A stretch of DNA of 64,000 nt, taken from Gammaproteobacteria bacterium. GTDB taxonomy: Bacteria; Pseudomonadota; Gammaproteobacteria; Thiotrichales; Thiotrichaceae. The stretch lies in NCBI GenBank assembly GCA_018822845.1, contig JAHJJD010000069.1, positions 50,038 to 114,037 of the forward strand. The letters are read 5' to 3'. A program made the translations under genes and the position numbers. This document shows positions 16,811 through 26,516 of the stretch, one piece after another. The notes under the pieces are model-generated. The model saw only the letters and a list, made by a program, of their open reading frames with translations. It had not been told where the DNA came from and made no database searches. The stretch's first letter is position 1, and each line of letters starts with the position of its first letter.

Positions 16811-16857
16811 CTTCCTCCCTTCACCCCTTGCGGGGGACGGGTCGGGGATGGGGGGAA
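16811..16857. repeat. GC-rich interspersed palindromic repeat downstream of glcB
   Basis: A C-rich to G-rich stretch with the core hairpin CCCC-TTGC-GGGG (16824-16835). On the minus strand it reads as spaced C blocks (CCCCATCCCCGACCC) before the hairpin, the same layout as the arms of the repeat inside glcB. It lies 13 bp beyond the glcB stop and may serve as its terminator. Confidence 0.55.
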
Positions 16858-16870
16858 CTAAAGCGCCGCC

Positions 16871-19138
16871 TTAGAAAAACAACGCCACCTTCGCTTCCTG
16901 ACGATACTTGTGCAGTAGCGGCTCAGTATACCCATTCGGCTGCTCACGCCCCTTGAACACGAGGTCACAAGCGGCCTTGAACGCCACGCTCTTGTCGAAG
17001 TTGCCGCCCATTTTGGTGTAAGTCGGGTCACCCACATTCTGTGCGTCAACCTTGCCCGCCATGCGCTTGAATGCCTCCATCACCTGCTCTTCCGTGCAAA
17101 CGCCATGATGCAGCCAGTTGGCCATGTGCTGACTGGAAATACGCAGGGTTGCGCGGTCTTCCATCAGGCCAACATCGTTGATGTCCGGCACTTTGGAACA
17201 ACCCACGCCCTGATTGACCCAGCGCACCACGTAACCGAGGATGCCTTGCGCGTTGTTGTCCAGTTCCTGCTGGATTTCTTCCGCACTCCAGTTCGGGTTG
17301 GCCGCAACTGGAATGGTGAGGATGTCGTCGATGTTGGCGCGCGGGCGGCTTTTCAGCTCTTCCTGGCGGGCAAATACGTTGACCTTGTGGTAGTGCAGTG
17401 CGTGCAAGGCTGCTGCGGTTGGGGATGGAACCCACGCAGTGTTTGCGCCAGCCAGCGGATGGCCGATTTTGGTTGCCAGCATGTTTGCCATCTGGTCTGG
17501 AATCGCCCACATGCCCTTGCCGATCTGTGCGTGACCCGGCAAGCCGCATTCCAGACCGATGTCCACGTTCCAGTCTTCGTAAGCCTTGATCCAGGCAGCC
17601 GTTTTCATGTCGCCCTTGCGAATCATCGGGCCTGCTTCCATGGAGGTATGCATTTCATCGCCCGTGCGGTCGAGGAAGCCGGTATTGATGAACACCACAC
17701 GTTCTTTAGCCGCGCGGATGCATTCTTTCAGGTTGACGGTAGTGCGGCGTTCTTCGTCCATGATGCCGACCTTCAGGGTATTGCGTGGCAGGTTCAGCTT
17801 GTCTTCGATGCTGCCGAACAGTGCATTGGTAAAAGCGACCTCTTCCGGCCCGTGCATTTTCGGTTTCACGATGTAAACCGAGCCAGTGCGGGAGTTGGCG
17901 ACTTTTGCTTCACCCTTGATGTTGTGGATCGCAATCATGGAAGTCATGTAACCATCCATGATGCCTTCGGGGATTTCGTTACCGTCTTTGTCCAGAATTG
18001 CCGGGTTGGTCATCAAGTGGCCAACGTTGCGCACGAACAGCAGGCTGCGACCCGGCAGGGTCAGGGTGGAACCATCCGCTGCGGTGTATTCGCGGTCAGG
18101 GTTCATGGCACGGGTAAAGGTTTTGCCGCCCTTACTCACCTGCTCGGTCAGGTCGCCTTTCATCAGGCCCAGCCAGTTGCTGTAGATCAGCACCTTGTCG
18201 ACATCATCAACGGCGGCCACGGAATCTTCGCAGTCCATGATGGTAGTCAGTGCGGCTTCCATCAGCACATCGTTGACGCCTGCTGCGTCGGTCTTGCCGA
18301 TAGCGCCTTCGCGGTTGATCTGGATTTCAAAATGCAGGCCGTTGTTGACCAGCAGGATGGCGGAAGGCGCTTCAGCATCGCCGTTATAACCTGCAAACTG
18401 GCCACCGTCCCGCAGGCTGACCACAGAGCCGCCTGCCAGATCGATGCGCAACTCACCCGCCTCTACCCAGTAACGGATAACATTGCTGTGTGAACCATGC
18501 GCCAGCGGCGCAGCTTCATCCAGGAAATTACGCGCAAACGCAATAACCCTTGCACCACGCACAGGGTTGAAACCGGAGCCAGCTTCCGCGCCGCCGTCAG
18601 ACGGGATGGCATCAGTGCCATACAGTGCGTCATACAGGCTGCCCCAGCGTGCATTGGCTGCATTCAGGGCGAAACGCGCATTCATCACCGGCACCACCAG
18701 TTGCGCACCCGCCGTAGCGGTGATTTCGGTATCAACGTTAGCCGTCGTAACCTGGAACGCCTCACCTTCCGGCAGCAGATAACCGATGTCTTGCAGGAAC
18801 GCCTTGTAGGCGGCGAAATCGAAAGAAGAAACCCCTCCCGACCTCCCCTTGTCAGGGGAGGAGGAAGATTCATTTGCACTCTCGGCTCCCTCCCCTGACA
18901 AGGGGAGGGTTGGGGTGGGGTTTCTTCGAGCCAGGTGCCATGCATCAATTTTCGCCTGAATCTCGTCACGCTTGGCCAGCAGTTCACGGTTGCGTGGCGC
19001 GTATTCGTTCACGATGGCTTCCAGCCCGGACCAGAATGCGTCAGCATCGACGCCAGTGCCCGGAAGCGCTTGATTATTGACGAAATCATGCAAGAGTGTT
19101 GACACTTGCAGCCCACCAACCTGAATTCTTTCTGCCAT
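16871..19138 (-). CDS. glcB: malate synthase G
   Basis: A 755-residue enzyme condensing glyoxylate with acetyl-CoA to give malate, used in the glyoxylate shunt or glycolate breakdown. It follows E. coli GlcB throughout: [94 protein letters not shown] and [16 protein letters not shown]. The E. coli enzyme has 723 residues. The excess is explained by residues 71-105, a 35-residue low-complexity insert encoded by an in-frame palindromic repeat just after the conserved DAWH segment. Frame and downstream motifs are intact, so the enzyme is probably active. Isocitrate lyase is not in the window. Confidence 0.97.
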   Translation of the reverse strand: MAERIQVGGLQVSTLLHDFVNNQALPGTGVDADAFWSGLEAIVNEYAPRNRELLAKRDEIQAKIDAWHLARRNPTPTLPLSGEGAESANESSSSPDKGRSGGVSSFDFAAYKAFLQDIGYLLPEGEAFQVTTANVDTEITATAGAQLVVPVMNARFALNAANARWGSLYDALYGTDAIPSDGGAEAGSGFNPVRGARVIAFARNFLDEAAPLAHGSHSNVIRYWVEAGELRIDLAGGSVVSLRDGGQFAGYNGDAEAPSAILLVNNGLHFEIQINREGAIGKTDAAGVNDVLMEAALTTIMDCEDSVAAVDDVDKVLIYSNWLGLMKGDLTEQVSKGGKTFTRAMNPDREYTAADGSTLTLPGRSLLFVRNVGHLMTNPAILDKDGNEIPEGIMDGYMTSMIAIHNIKGEAKVANSRTGSVYIVKPKMHGPEEVAFTNALFGSIEDKLNLPRNTLKVGIMDEERRTTVNLKECIRAAKERVVFINTGFLDRTGDEMHTSMEAGPMIRKGDMKTAAWIKAYEDWNVDIGLECGLPGHAQIGKGMWAIPDQMANMLATKIGHPLAGANTAWVPSPTAAALHALHYHKVNVFARQEELKSRPRANIDDILTIPVAANPNWSAEEIQQELDNNAQGILGYVVRWVNQGVGCSKVPDINDVGLMEDRATLRISSQHMANWLHHGVCTEEQVMEAFKRMAGKVDAQNVGDPTYTKMGGNFDKSVAFKAACDLVFKGREQPNGYTEPLLHKYRQEAKVALFF
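18824..18928. repeat. 105-bp palindromic repeat inserted in frame within glcB
   Basis: Two arms of about 37-40 bp (18825-18861 and 18888-18927) are imperfect inverted copies, each starting from GAAGAAACCCC at its outer end. Each arm also contains its own hairpin, CCCCT/AGGGG around TGTC or GACA. The unit equals 35 codons and reads through as a Pro/Ser/Gly-rich peptide ([12 protein letters not shown] at its start). Comparison with E. coli GlcB places it in a surface region between two conserved segments. Confidence 0.85.
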
Positions 19139-19266
19139 TAGTCGCGATCCTCAAAGAAAATAAACAAAATTGTCGACATCATCCGGTTATAACCTAACGA
19201 GCCGCATGACAAAAATTGGAATTCTCAATGATCATCATTAAATATACTCAGGAACTGCGGCATCCC

Positions 19267-19299
19267 TGCCATAATGGCACTTATCCCGCATAAGGATAA
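19267..19299. promoter_or_regulatory. two adjacent inverted repeats between glcB and slt
   Basis: TGCCAT-A-ATGGCA (19267-19279) and TTATCC-CGCATAA-GGATAA (19281-19299) lie side by side in the 247-bp divergent region between the glcB and slt starts. Either could be an operator for glyoxylate or carbon control of glcB. No known regulator consensus was matched. Confidence 0.35.
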
Positions 19300-19385
19300 A
19301 AATCACCCAAAATCAGCGTCACATTTGAATCAATGACAGTATTTATGAGACGCTTAAGCCCGTCGATTTCAGCCAGAAACATTTA

Positions 19386-21350
19386 ATGACAATAACGTTA
19401 CGCTACTGCGTTTGCTCCCTGCTCCTGTTCACTGCGCCACTGCATGCTGCCAGCGTCGAAGATCAGCGTGCCCGCTTCCAGCAAACCTATGCCGATCTGC
19501 AAGCAGGCAAGGTCGACAGTTTTGCCGGGTTGCCCGCCGACATGAAACAATATCCACTTTACCCGTGGCTGGAATTCGAATACCTGAAACAAAGTTTCGA
19601 TGGCATCCCTGACATACAAGTAGCTGATTTCGCCCTGCGTAATCCGGGAACCGTCATGGCGGATGGTATCTACATCAGGCTCACCAAACGGCTGGCCCAA
19701 CGGCAGGACTGGCAGAAAATTCTTGGCTGGATTCCCGCCAATCTCGACGATACCGATACCCAGTGCTACCGCACCCAGGCACTGGCTGCCATCGGCCAGA
19801 AGGAAGCCGCCCTGGAAACCGGCAAAACGGCATGGATGGGCATTACCAAAGGCATTTCTGCTGCCTGTGCCCCTGTCACCAGCCTGTTGCGCCGACATGT
19901 AACGCTTTCTACCGGTGATTATCTGGAACGCATCCGCGTCGCCATCGACAAGAACCAAAGCACCCTGGCCACCCAACTGGCCACCGACCTTCCACCGGAG
20001 CAACGTTCCGCCGTGGACACATGGATACAGATACGCCAAGACCCGGCCGTCGCCCTGCCAAATGCATTACAGCAGGCCGAATCCCCGTGGTTGCGCGCAG
20101 CCATAGCCGACGGGCTGGGCCGTATTGCCAAAAAAGAACCGCAAACCGCCGAATCCCTGTGGCAGCAAGCCCGCCAGACATTCAAATTTACCCCGGAAGA
20201 ATCCGGCAAGGTAGAAAGCGCCCTCGGCATGTATCAGGCATTGCGCCATGACGCAACCGCCCTAACCCGACTCGCCGCGATTCCCGCCGAACACCGCACT
20301 GACGACGGCAACCTGTGGCTGGCACGCATGGCTGCCCGCTACGGCGACTGGAATAACGTCCTGCAAGCCAGCCAGCAACTGCATTTCGACCACGAGCGTG
20401 ATGCCGCGCCATGGCAATACTGGCAGGCACGTGCACTGGAACAGACCGGCAAAAAACAGGAAGCCGCCACCCTGTACAGCAGCGTCGCACGCATGACGAC
20501 CTTCCACGGTTTCCTCGCCGCTGACCGGCTGGGGCAGGATTACAGCAGCCTGAAAGCGCCTCCGGTCGATCGCAGCCAGCGTATCGAAGGGCTGAAAAAA
20601 GTCGCCGCCATCCAGCGCGCATTCGAATGGTTTGCCTTGGGCGAACGTGAACAGGGCCGCAAGGAATGGTTCCGCGCTCTCAAGCAAATGGACAAGGAAG
20701 GCATGCTGGCCGCTGCCGATCTGGCCACCCGTTCCGGCGACCCTAATCTTGCCATCTGGACGATTTCCCGCGCCAAGGAATGGGATGAAGTCGACCTGCG
20801 CTTCCCCTTGGTACACGCCGACCTGGTGCAGGAAAACGCCCGCAACCAGGGCATCCAGCCCGCCTGGATACTCGGTGTCATGCGCCGCGAAAGCGCTTTC
20901 GACGCCAGCGCAGAATCCGGTGCCAAGGCACTGGGGCTGATGCAACTGATTCCCCCTACTGCACGCGCGGTAGGGCTTAAACTCGGCCTTTCCATCAATG
21001 GCAAGGAAGATATTCTGCAACCGGCGACCAACCTCCAGTTGGGCAGCGCTTACCTGCGCGAAATGCTCGGCACGTTTGGCGGCAATTACGCTCAAGCCAC
21101 TGCCGCCTACAACGCAGGGCCGGGGCGTCCGCCACAATGGGCACCGGAAAACCTGATCAATGCCGATCAGTGGGTCGAAAGCATACCGTTTACCGAAACA
21201 CGTGATTATGTTCATGCGGTCATGGCGTATACTACGATCTACGATTACAAATTAAACGGAGGGAAAGGCCGCCGCCTTTCCGAACGCCTTCCCCCGATAG
21301 CACCCAATCCGCCAAAAACAGACAATGCGCCGAAAACAGCCAGCAAATAG
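19386..21350 (+). CDS. slt: soluble lytic murein transglycosylase Slt
   Basis: A 654-residue periplasmic enzyme that cleaves the MurNAc-GlcNAc bond of peptidoglycan to form 1,6-anhydro ends. A signal peptide ends near LHAAS (residue 22). A long superhelical U-shaped domain follows. The C-terminal catalytic domain has E502 in MRRESAFDASAESGAKALGLMQLIP and the conserved GSAYLREML and ATAAYNAGPGRP motifs. The stop overlaps the start of gspK by 26 bp, linking the enzyme to the secretion genes, possibly to open peptidoglycan for secretin assembly (inference). Confidence 0.95.
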   Translation: MTITLRYCVCSLLLFTAPLHAASVEDQRARFQQTYADLQAGKVDSFAGLPADMKQYPLYPWLEFEYLKQSFDGIPDIQVADFALRNPGTVMADGIYIRLTKRLAQRQDWQKILGWIPANLDDTDTQCYRTQALAAIGQKEAALETGKTAWMGITKGISAACAPVTSLLRRHVTLSTGDYLERIRVAIDKNQSTLATQLATDLPPEQRSAVDTWIQIRQDPAVALPNALQQAESPWLRAAIADGLGRIAKKEPQTAESLWQQARQTFKFTPEESGKVESALGMYQALRHDATALTRLAAIPAEHRTDDGNLWLARMAARYGDWNNVLQASQQLHFDHERDAAPWQYWQARALEQTGKKQEAATLYSSVARMTTFHGFLAADRLGQDYSSLKAPPVDRSQRIEGLKKVAAIQRAFEWFALGEREQGRKEWFRALKQMDKEGMLAAADLATRSGDPNLAIWTISRAKEWDEVDLRFPLVHADLVQENARNQGIQPAWILGVMRRESAFDASAESGAKALGLMQLIPPTARAVGLKLGLSINGKEDILQPATNLQLGSAYLREMLGTFGGNYAQATAAYNAGPGRPPQWAPENLINADQWVESIPFTETRDYVHAVMAYTTIYDYKLNGGKGRRLSERLPPIAPNPPKTDNAPKTASK

Positions 21351-22395
21351 CCCCAGACAGCAACGCGGCATCGCCATTTTGACGACGCTGGTGATTGCTG
21401 TGCTGGTGGTAACGCTGGCCGCTGTCATTTTCGCCCGCCAAAGCCGCGCCGTGCGCCAGACCGACAACTACCAGTCACTGGAACGGGCCTGGCAATACGC
21501 CTATTCCATCGAACAGTTCGCCGGAATGGAACTGGTGCGTGACGCCAAAAGCAGCAAACACGATGACCTGACGGAAGACTGGGCAATCAACCTTCCTACC
21601 TTGCCACTGGAAGAAGGTAACGGCGTCAAGGTAGGCGAATTCACCGCCACCCTCGAAGACCTGCAAGGCCGTTACAACATCAATAATGTGCTGGACGAAA
21701 AAGGCAAGTTGCGTACCAACGGTGAAGACCAGCACCTGAAAAAACTGGCACAGTCAGCCGGGCTGCCTGATGCTTTCATTTCCACCATCATTGACTGGAT
21801 GGATCCCGACAGCATCATCCAGAGCGGCGACAGCGCCGAAACTGATTATTACCTGTCGGGCACAATCCCCTACCGCGCTGCCGACATGCCGATGGCCGAT
21901 GCCAGCGAACTGCGCCTGCTGCGGCTGGACATGGAACCGGAACAGAAAGACAAGGCTCTGAATGCTTTTCTGCAAAACGTTACTGTCTTGCCATTCAAAA
22001 CCACAGTCAATGCCAATACCGCCAGCGCAGCCGTCCTGCAAGCCATGGGGCTAAGCACCGACCGGATCAAAACCATCATGGACAGGCGCAATCCTGACAA
22101 TGAAAAGCCGTTCACCAGCAGCAACGACCTGCTTGGCGCACTGACTTTCAACCCGCAAGACAAGGCTGATGCCGCACTGGAAAAGCAGCTACGGGAAACC
22201 CTCGACGTTTCCTCCAGCTATTTCCGACTGAAAGGCGAAATCAAACTTGGGCGGGCACGGGTTCACCTCAACAGTGTATTTTATCGTGAACCGGGTAAAC
22301 CAATTCGTGTCATAATGCGGCAATTCGACCGGGTTAACGACCAACCAGCAACAACAACGACCGACGATGCTAGTAATACGCTTACAGACTCCTGA
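21325..22395 (+). CDS. gspK: type II secretion minor pseudopilin GspK
   Basis: A 356-residue minor pseudopilin. The prepilin peptidase site is QQRG/IAILTTLVIAVLVVTLA, with cleavage after G15. The residue at +5 is Thr, not Glu, as is typical for GspK, which caps the pseudopilus tip. The globular part contains the GspK features LEDLQGRYNINNV, IDWMDPDSI and the helix-hairpin-helix-like VNANTASAAVLQAMG. It overlaps slt by 26 bp and gspL by 29 bp. The gspC-J genes and the secretin are not here. Confidence 0.93.
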   Translation: MRRKQPANSPRQQRGIAILTTLVIAVLVVTLAAVIFARQSRAVRQTDNYQSLERAWQYAYSIEQFAGMELVRDAKSSKHDDLTEDWAINLPTLPLEEGNGVKVGEFTATLEDLQGRYNINNVLDEKGKLRTNGEDQHLKKLAQSAGLPDAFISTIIDWMDPDSIIQSGDSAETDYYLSGTIPYRAADMPMADASELRLLRLDMEPEQKDKALNAFLQNVTVLPFKTTVNANTASAAVLQAMGLSTDRIKTIMDRRNPDNEKPFTSSNDLLGALTFNPQDKADAALEKQLRETLDVSSSYFRLKGEIKLGRARVHLNSVFYREPGKPIRVIMRQFDRVNDQPATTTTDDASNTLTDS

Positions 22396-23560
22396 TGACA
22401 CCGAACCGGCCTGGGCACTGCTCAATGGCGCAGCCGCCGAGTGGGCGCATGGTTCATGGGAAACCCTGCTGCCACTGGCACGCGGGCAACAACTGGTATT
22501 GCTGATCCCCAGCCGTGATGTGCTGCTGACCACCACCACCATCAATACCCGCAACCAGCGCCAGTTGAAACAGGCCTTGCCCTATGCGCTGGAAGATTCC
22601 CTCGCCAGCGACCCGGAAGACCAGCACATCGTCTGGCAAACCCATGACGGCAGCTCACAGGTGGATGTCGCCATCATCGGGCGGGATCGCTTGCGTGAAT
22701 GGATCGCCGCCCTGCAAACCCGTCAGTTACGCGCCAACGTCATCCTGCCGGATATATTCGCATTACCGTGGGAAGCTGATGCCCTCACGCTTTGGCAGCA
22801 AGGCGAACAGGTCTGGATACGCACTACCGGGCTGGGTGGTCTAGCCTGCACCAGCGCCACCCTGCCGTTCATCCTCAACAACCTGCGGGAAACCAACCCC
22901 GCCCCGTTGCACCTGCGCCTTTATTCCGACCAGCCAGCCGCATGGGCTGATAACGAACAATACGCCATTACCCCCGAACACAACGCCGAGCAACTGCAAG
23001 CTTCCAGCCTGCAAGAAGCGCTGAAACTCAACCTGCTGCGTGGCTGGCAGGATGAAACCAGCGCCCGTTTCCGGCAGGAATGGAAACGCTGGCGGCTAGC
23101 GGCAGGACTCGCCATTGCCGCCTTGCTGCTGGGGCTTGGCCTGTATGGCGTGGACGCCTATCGCCTGCAACAGCAACTCGATGTACTGGATGCCGCTAAC
23201 CTGCAACAGTTCGCGGAGCTGTTCCCCGAAGCCAGCGGCATTGATGCGCGCAGCATCAAGACCCGGCTGGAATCGGAACTCATCGGCCTGCGCGGCAAGG
23301 CGGGAAAATCAGGTTCCGACAGCTCGCTGGCCTACCTGTCCACTTTCGCCGAAGCCCTCGCCAAGGTTAACGGGCTGACGGTGGAAGACATCCGCGCCCA
23401 GTCCGGCACACTTTCCGTCGAGCTGCAAACCCAAAGCCAGCAGGCAGTGGAAGACCTGCGCGCTGCGCTCGAAAGCGCCACTGGCGGCACAGTTGACCTG
23501 AAATCCTCACGTTCCGCCGACAAGGTAAAAGCCAGCCTGACCCTGGGAGGCAAATCATGA
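22367..23560 (+). CDS. gspL: type II secretion assembly-platform protein GspL
   Basis: A 397-residue bitopic inner-membrane protein. An actin-like cytoplasmic domain (about residues 1-230) includes LPLARGQQLVLLIPSRDVLL and QALPYALEDSLASDPEDQHI. One membrane helix follows at about residues 245-263 (AAGLAIAALLLGLGLYGV), then a ferredoxin-like periplasmic domain. GspL recruits the ATPase GspE and dimerises with GspM. The start overlaps gspK by 29 bp. Confidence 0.93.
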   Translation: MLVIRLQTPDDTEPAWALLNGAAAEWAHGSWETLLPLARGQQLVLLIPSRDVLLTTTTINTRNQRQLKQALPYALEDSLASDPEDQHIVWQTHDGSSQVDVAIIGRDRLREWIAALQTRQLRANVILPDIFALPWEADALTLWQQGEQVWIRTTGLGGLACTSATLPFILNNLRETNPAPLHLRLYSDQPAAWADNEQYAITPEHNAEQLQASSLQEALKLNLLRGWQDETSARFRQEWKRWRLAAGLAIAALLLGLGLYGVDAYRLQQQLDVLDAANLQQFAELFPEASGIDARSIKTRLESELIGLRGKAGKSGSDSSLAYLSTFAEALAKVNGLTVEDIRAQSGTLSVELQTQSQQAVEDLRAALESATGGTVDLKSSRSADKVKASLTLGGKS

Positions 23561-24036
23561 ACGCATGGTGGCAAGGCTTGAACAAGCGTGAACGCAATCT
23601 GGTGCTGGTCGCTGCCGCCTTGGTCGTGCTGGCACTCGGCTGGATGCTGCTGTGGAAACCGCTGGCCCAGTACAAGGCTTTCCTGCAACAGGACTTGCAG
23701 GACGCACAGGAAGTCCGCCTCCAGTTGCAACAGCAACGCGCCGAAATCCTCAAACTGCGGGGCGAATCCAGCGATCAACCCACCGCTGCTGGCAGCTCGC
23801 TGTACACTGCCGTTCTCGGCCTGCTGAAGCAGCACCAACTGGATGGTGAAGGCACCAGTTCCGAGGAACAAGACCGCGATACCGTCACCCTCAAACTGGA
23901 AAACAAGCCGTTTGACCCACTGATCCGCCTGCTTTCCCAGGCAGAAAGCCGCTTTGCCGCCCATGCAACCAGCATGACCCTTAAACCCGCCAAAGAAGCC
24001 GGACTGGTCGACGCCCAGATTACCCTACAACGATGA
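23557..24036 (+). CDS. gspM: type II secretion protein GspM
   Basis: A 159-residue bitopic protein: a short cytoplasmic start (WWQGLNKRERNLVLVAA), one membrane helix (about 17-37), a coiled-coil stretch and a small periplasmic domain. It partners GspL in the inner-membrane platform. ATGA overlaps the gspL stop by 4 bp. Sequence conservation of GspM is low, so the call leans on position and topology as well as the KRERNL motif. Confidence 0.9.
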   Translation: MNAWWQGLNKRERNLVLVAAALVVLALGWMLLWKPLAQYKAFLQQDLQDAQEVRLQLQQQRAEILKLRGESSDQPTAAGSSLYTAVLGLLKQHQLDGEGTSSEEQDRDTVTLKLENKPFDPLIRLLSQAESRFAAHATSMTLKPAKEAGLVDAQITLQR

Positions 24037-24788
24037 AAACCCGCACCCTGATTATCGCAGGACTGACCAGTTTCCTGCTTACCTCCCTGACGCAGATTCC
24101 GGCCAGACTGGTGACTGAGCGCTTGCCTGCGGAATTGCCGGTCACGCTGCAAGGCGTCTCCGGTTCATTGTGGCAGGGTTCCGCCGCCAGCCTGCATTGG
24201 CAGAATGTGCAGTTACGGGATGTGGAGTGGAATTTGCAGCCTGCCACACTACTCAAGGGGCAGCTTGCCGCCAGCCTGCGTGCCCATCTGGCACAAGGCG
24301 GGGAAGTCGACGGCGACTGCGGAATCAGCTTTGGTGGAACCTTGCATTGCAGCGATCTGAATGTAACTGGCCTGCCCGCCCAGGCGCTTGCACCCTATTT
24401 GCAACATCTCATGATTCCACCCCTGCGTGGCCAGTTTCAGGCAACGCTGGACAGCCTGGAATGGGACAGGGAAAACCTGCCACAAGTCAGCGGGCAGGTG
24501 GAATGGCAGGAAGCGGGCATCCAGCTTAACCCGCAAAGTTTCGGCCAATACTCCGCCACGCTCAGCGTGGATGCAAACAACCAGCAGCAAATCAGCCTGG
24601 CATCCGCACCCGACGCTGCATTCACGCTGGATGGCCAAACCACCGTGCAGCCAGACCGGCAATATCAAACCAACATCAATATCAAACCCGGCAGGGATGT
24701 GGATGCAGGGGTCAAACAGTTCCTCGGCATGATGGGCAAACCACAGCCCGACGGCAGTTACCGGGTGGAACAGCAGGGCTCGTTCTAG
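24033..24788 (+). CDS. gspN: type II secretion protein GspN
   Basis: A 251-residue protein with an N-terminal membrane anchor (LIIAGLTSFLLTSLTQIPARLV) and the GspN pattern LPAELPVTLQGVSGSLWQGSAASL followed by LRDVEWNLQPATLLKGQL. GspN is an accessory component present in only some type II systems and resembles AsmA-like periplasmic beta-rich proteins. ATGA overlaps gspM by 4 bp. It ends the K-L-M-N block; the next gene is convergent with 3 bp between stops. Confidence 0.88.
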   Translation: MKTRTLIIAGLTSFLLTSLTQIPARLVTERLPAELPVTLQGVSGSLWQGSAASLHWQNVQLRDVEWNLQPATLLKGQLAASLRAHLAQGGEVDGDCGISFGGTLHCSDLNVTGLPAQALAPYLQHLMIPPLRGQFQATLDSLEWDRENLPQVSGQVEWQEAGIQLNPQSFGQYSATLSVDANNQQQISLASAPDAAFTLDGQTTVQPDRQYQTNINIKPGRDVDAGVKQFLGMMGKPQPDGSYRVEQQGSF

Positions 24789-24791
24789 AAC

Positions 24792-26342
24792 CTATTCCAG
24801 ATGCGCTGCCAGTGCCTCGCCTGGCCCATCATCGAAACGGCAATCAGCACTGGGGCGCTTACCCGGCAAGTTGATGAAACTGATGAACAGGTCGTTGGCG
24901 CAATCCTTGTTATCCAGCACACTATGCGCAATGTTGGCGAAACGGAACAGGTAGGTTGTATCCGGGTTGAAATCATTTTCCGCCGCTTTCATCGCCCAGG
25001 CTGTCGGGGTAATCGGGTCATCTTCACCCGACAGGATCAGGGCGGGCGTCTGGCGTGGCGCTTCCGGCTGCTGCAGACCGGCAGGCTGATGATCGCCCTT
25101 CCACACATCACACACATCGTAATCATGCGGCAGGTAATAGCGCAGCTCGGGGTAGGCATTGACCCGCTCCTCCATGCTCCTGCGCGGAATGGGCGGATTG
25201 TCATTGCATTCCACCGACCAGAACACCGGTTCACTGAATGAATCATCAAACTGGTGGTGCAAATAGCTTTCAATGTAATGCATCGCCAGATCAGGTCGGT
25301 CTTCCTGCAAATAGCGGATCATGTCGGGCAAGCCTTGCAGACTATGGCTCATGTATTGAGCATCGAACAGGATGGCCAGCAGGATTTCATCATTCAGCTT
25401 CAGGCTTTGCAGCTTACCAAGATGCAGATGCCCGACAGGAATCAGCATTGGATTCTGCCGCAGCTTGCCCATCAAGGCGGCATAACGGGCGTGGATGTCG
25501 CCATTTTCCAGTTGGCAACGGCTGTCGAGGTTGCATTGGCGGAAAATGCGCTGGATACTTTTCCCCAGCAAATCCGGCCAGTCGCGGAACAGGTGTTCAC
25601 CGGGTGGATAGATGGAGTCCAGGCTCAGGCTGCGTACCCGTGACGGAAATTGCCGCTGCACTTCCAGTGCCAACCGCGTGCCGTAGGAAACGCCCAACAG
25701 GTTGGCCTGCTCATAGCCAAGCAGCGCCAGCAAATCATTAACGTCGGCAGCGCTGCGTTCCGTACCCAGCTCCGCCAGCGGCATGCCTTCATTCAGCAGG
25801 TGGCTCCGGCATTGTTCCGTCACTTCACGATAGCGGCCTGCATTCTGCTCCGGCGTACCGGGACTGGTGAGTACATTGGCGCTGAGTTCACGGTATTCCG
25901 GGCAATGGATGGCAGGCTTGCTCATGCCCGTGCCACGCTGGTCAAACAGGATCAGGTCGCGCTGCATACCCTCTTTTTTCCGGAACCAGTCCAGCCAGTA
26001 GCTCTCGATACTTTGGCTGTCGAGCCAGGAAGCAGCACCGGGGCCACCGGACAGGTATACCAGCGGGTCAGGCTTGCGATCCTTGCCGGTATAGCGCATG
26101 ACAATGACGGGAAGCTGGAAGGCTGAAGAGGGGAAAGCAGTAGAAGGCGCGACATGCATGTAACCACACTGGACATCCGCACGCTTGTCGGTATTGAACC
26201 AGCACTTTTCGGGTACGAAAGCGGCCCCATTCCCCAAAACATGCTCAGAGAAAGGCTCAAGTGGTGATGGACGGTTGGTAGCAACGCCCACGGCAGCCAT
26301 AGCCAAAATGCCACCCAATAACAGCCAAATGATTCTGCGCAT
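24792..26342 (-). CDS. exported alpha/beta-hydrolase, tripeptidyl-aminopeptidase-like
   Basis: A 516-residue serine hydrolase with an N-terminal signal or anchor segment (IIWLLLGGILAMAAVGVAT). The oxyanion motif SGGPG lies at about 98-102, the nucleophile S219 in GVSYGT, the acid in SGEDDPITP and the His in IAHSVLDN. This set fits the proline-iminopeptidase / tripeptidyl-aminopeptidase branch (S33) with a C-terminal TAP-like domain. Six or more cysteines suggest disulfides, consistent with a periplasmic location. The substrate is unknown. It is transcribed alone, convergent with gspN. Confidence 0.87.
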   Translation of the reverse strand: MRRIIWLLLGGILAMAAVGVATNRPSPLEPFSEHVLGNGAAFVPEKCWFNTDKRADVQCGYMHVAPSTAFPSSAFQLPVIVMRYTGKDRKPDPLVYLSGGPGAASWLDSQSIESYWLDWFRKKEGMQRDLILFDQRGTGMSKPAIHCPEYRELSANVLTSPGTPEQNAGRYREVTEQCRSHLLNEGMPLAELGTERSAADVNDLLALLGYEQANLLGVSYGTRLALEVQRQFPSRVRSLSLDSIYPPGEHLFRDWPDLLGKSIQRIFRQCNLDSRCQLENGDIHARYAALMGKLRQNPMLIPVGHLHLGKLQSLKLNDEILLAILFDAQYMSHSLQGLPDMIRYLQEDRPDLAMHYIESYLHHQFDDSFSEPVFWSVECNDNPPIPRRSMEERVNAYPELRYYLPHDYDVCDVWKGDHQPAGLQQPEAPRQTPALILSGEDDPITPTAWAMKAAENDFNPDTTYLFRFANIAHSVLDNKDCANDLFISFINLPGKRPSADCRFDDGPGEALAAHLE

Positions 26343-26446
26343 TGGATTTCGAATGTTGCCCCGGAAAATTATTTAATTCTATGAGTTTAAAATGATAAAA
26401 CAATACCCTAGCTTAATATTGATTATTATTTGCTCTTTTTCACAAT

Positions 26447-26473
26447 AGAAAAGAGGCGGGAATTTCCCGCCTC
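26447..26473 (-). terminator. terminator of the torF-glnK-amt operon
   Basis: GAGGCGGGAA and its exact complement (26453-26473) form a 10-bp stem. On the minus strand it is followed by TTTTCT. It lies 43 bp beyond the amt stop. Confidence 0.9.
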
Positions 26474-26516
26474 AAGTCGACTCGTAGAAAGTTCTGTAAT
26501 AAATCAGCAGGCTGAA

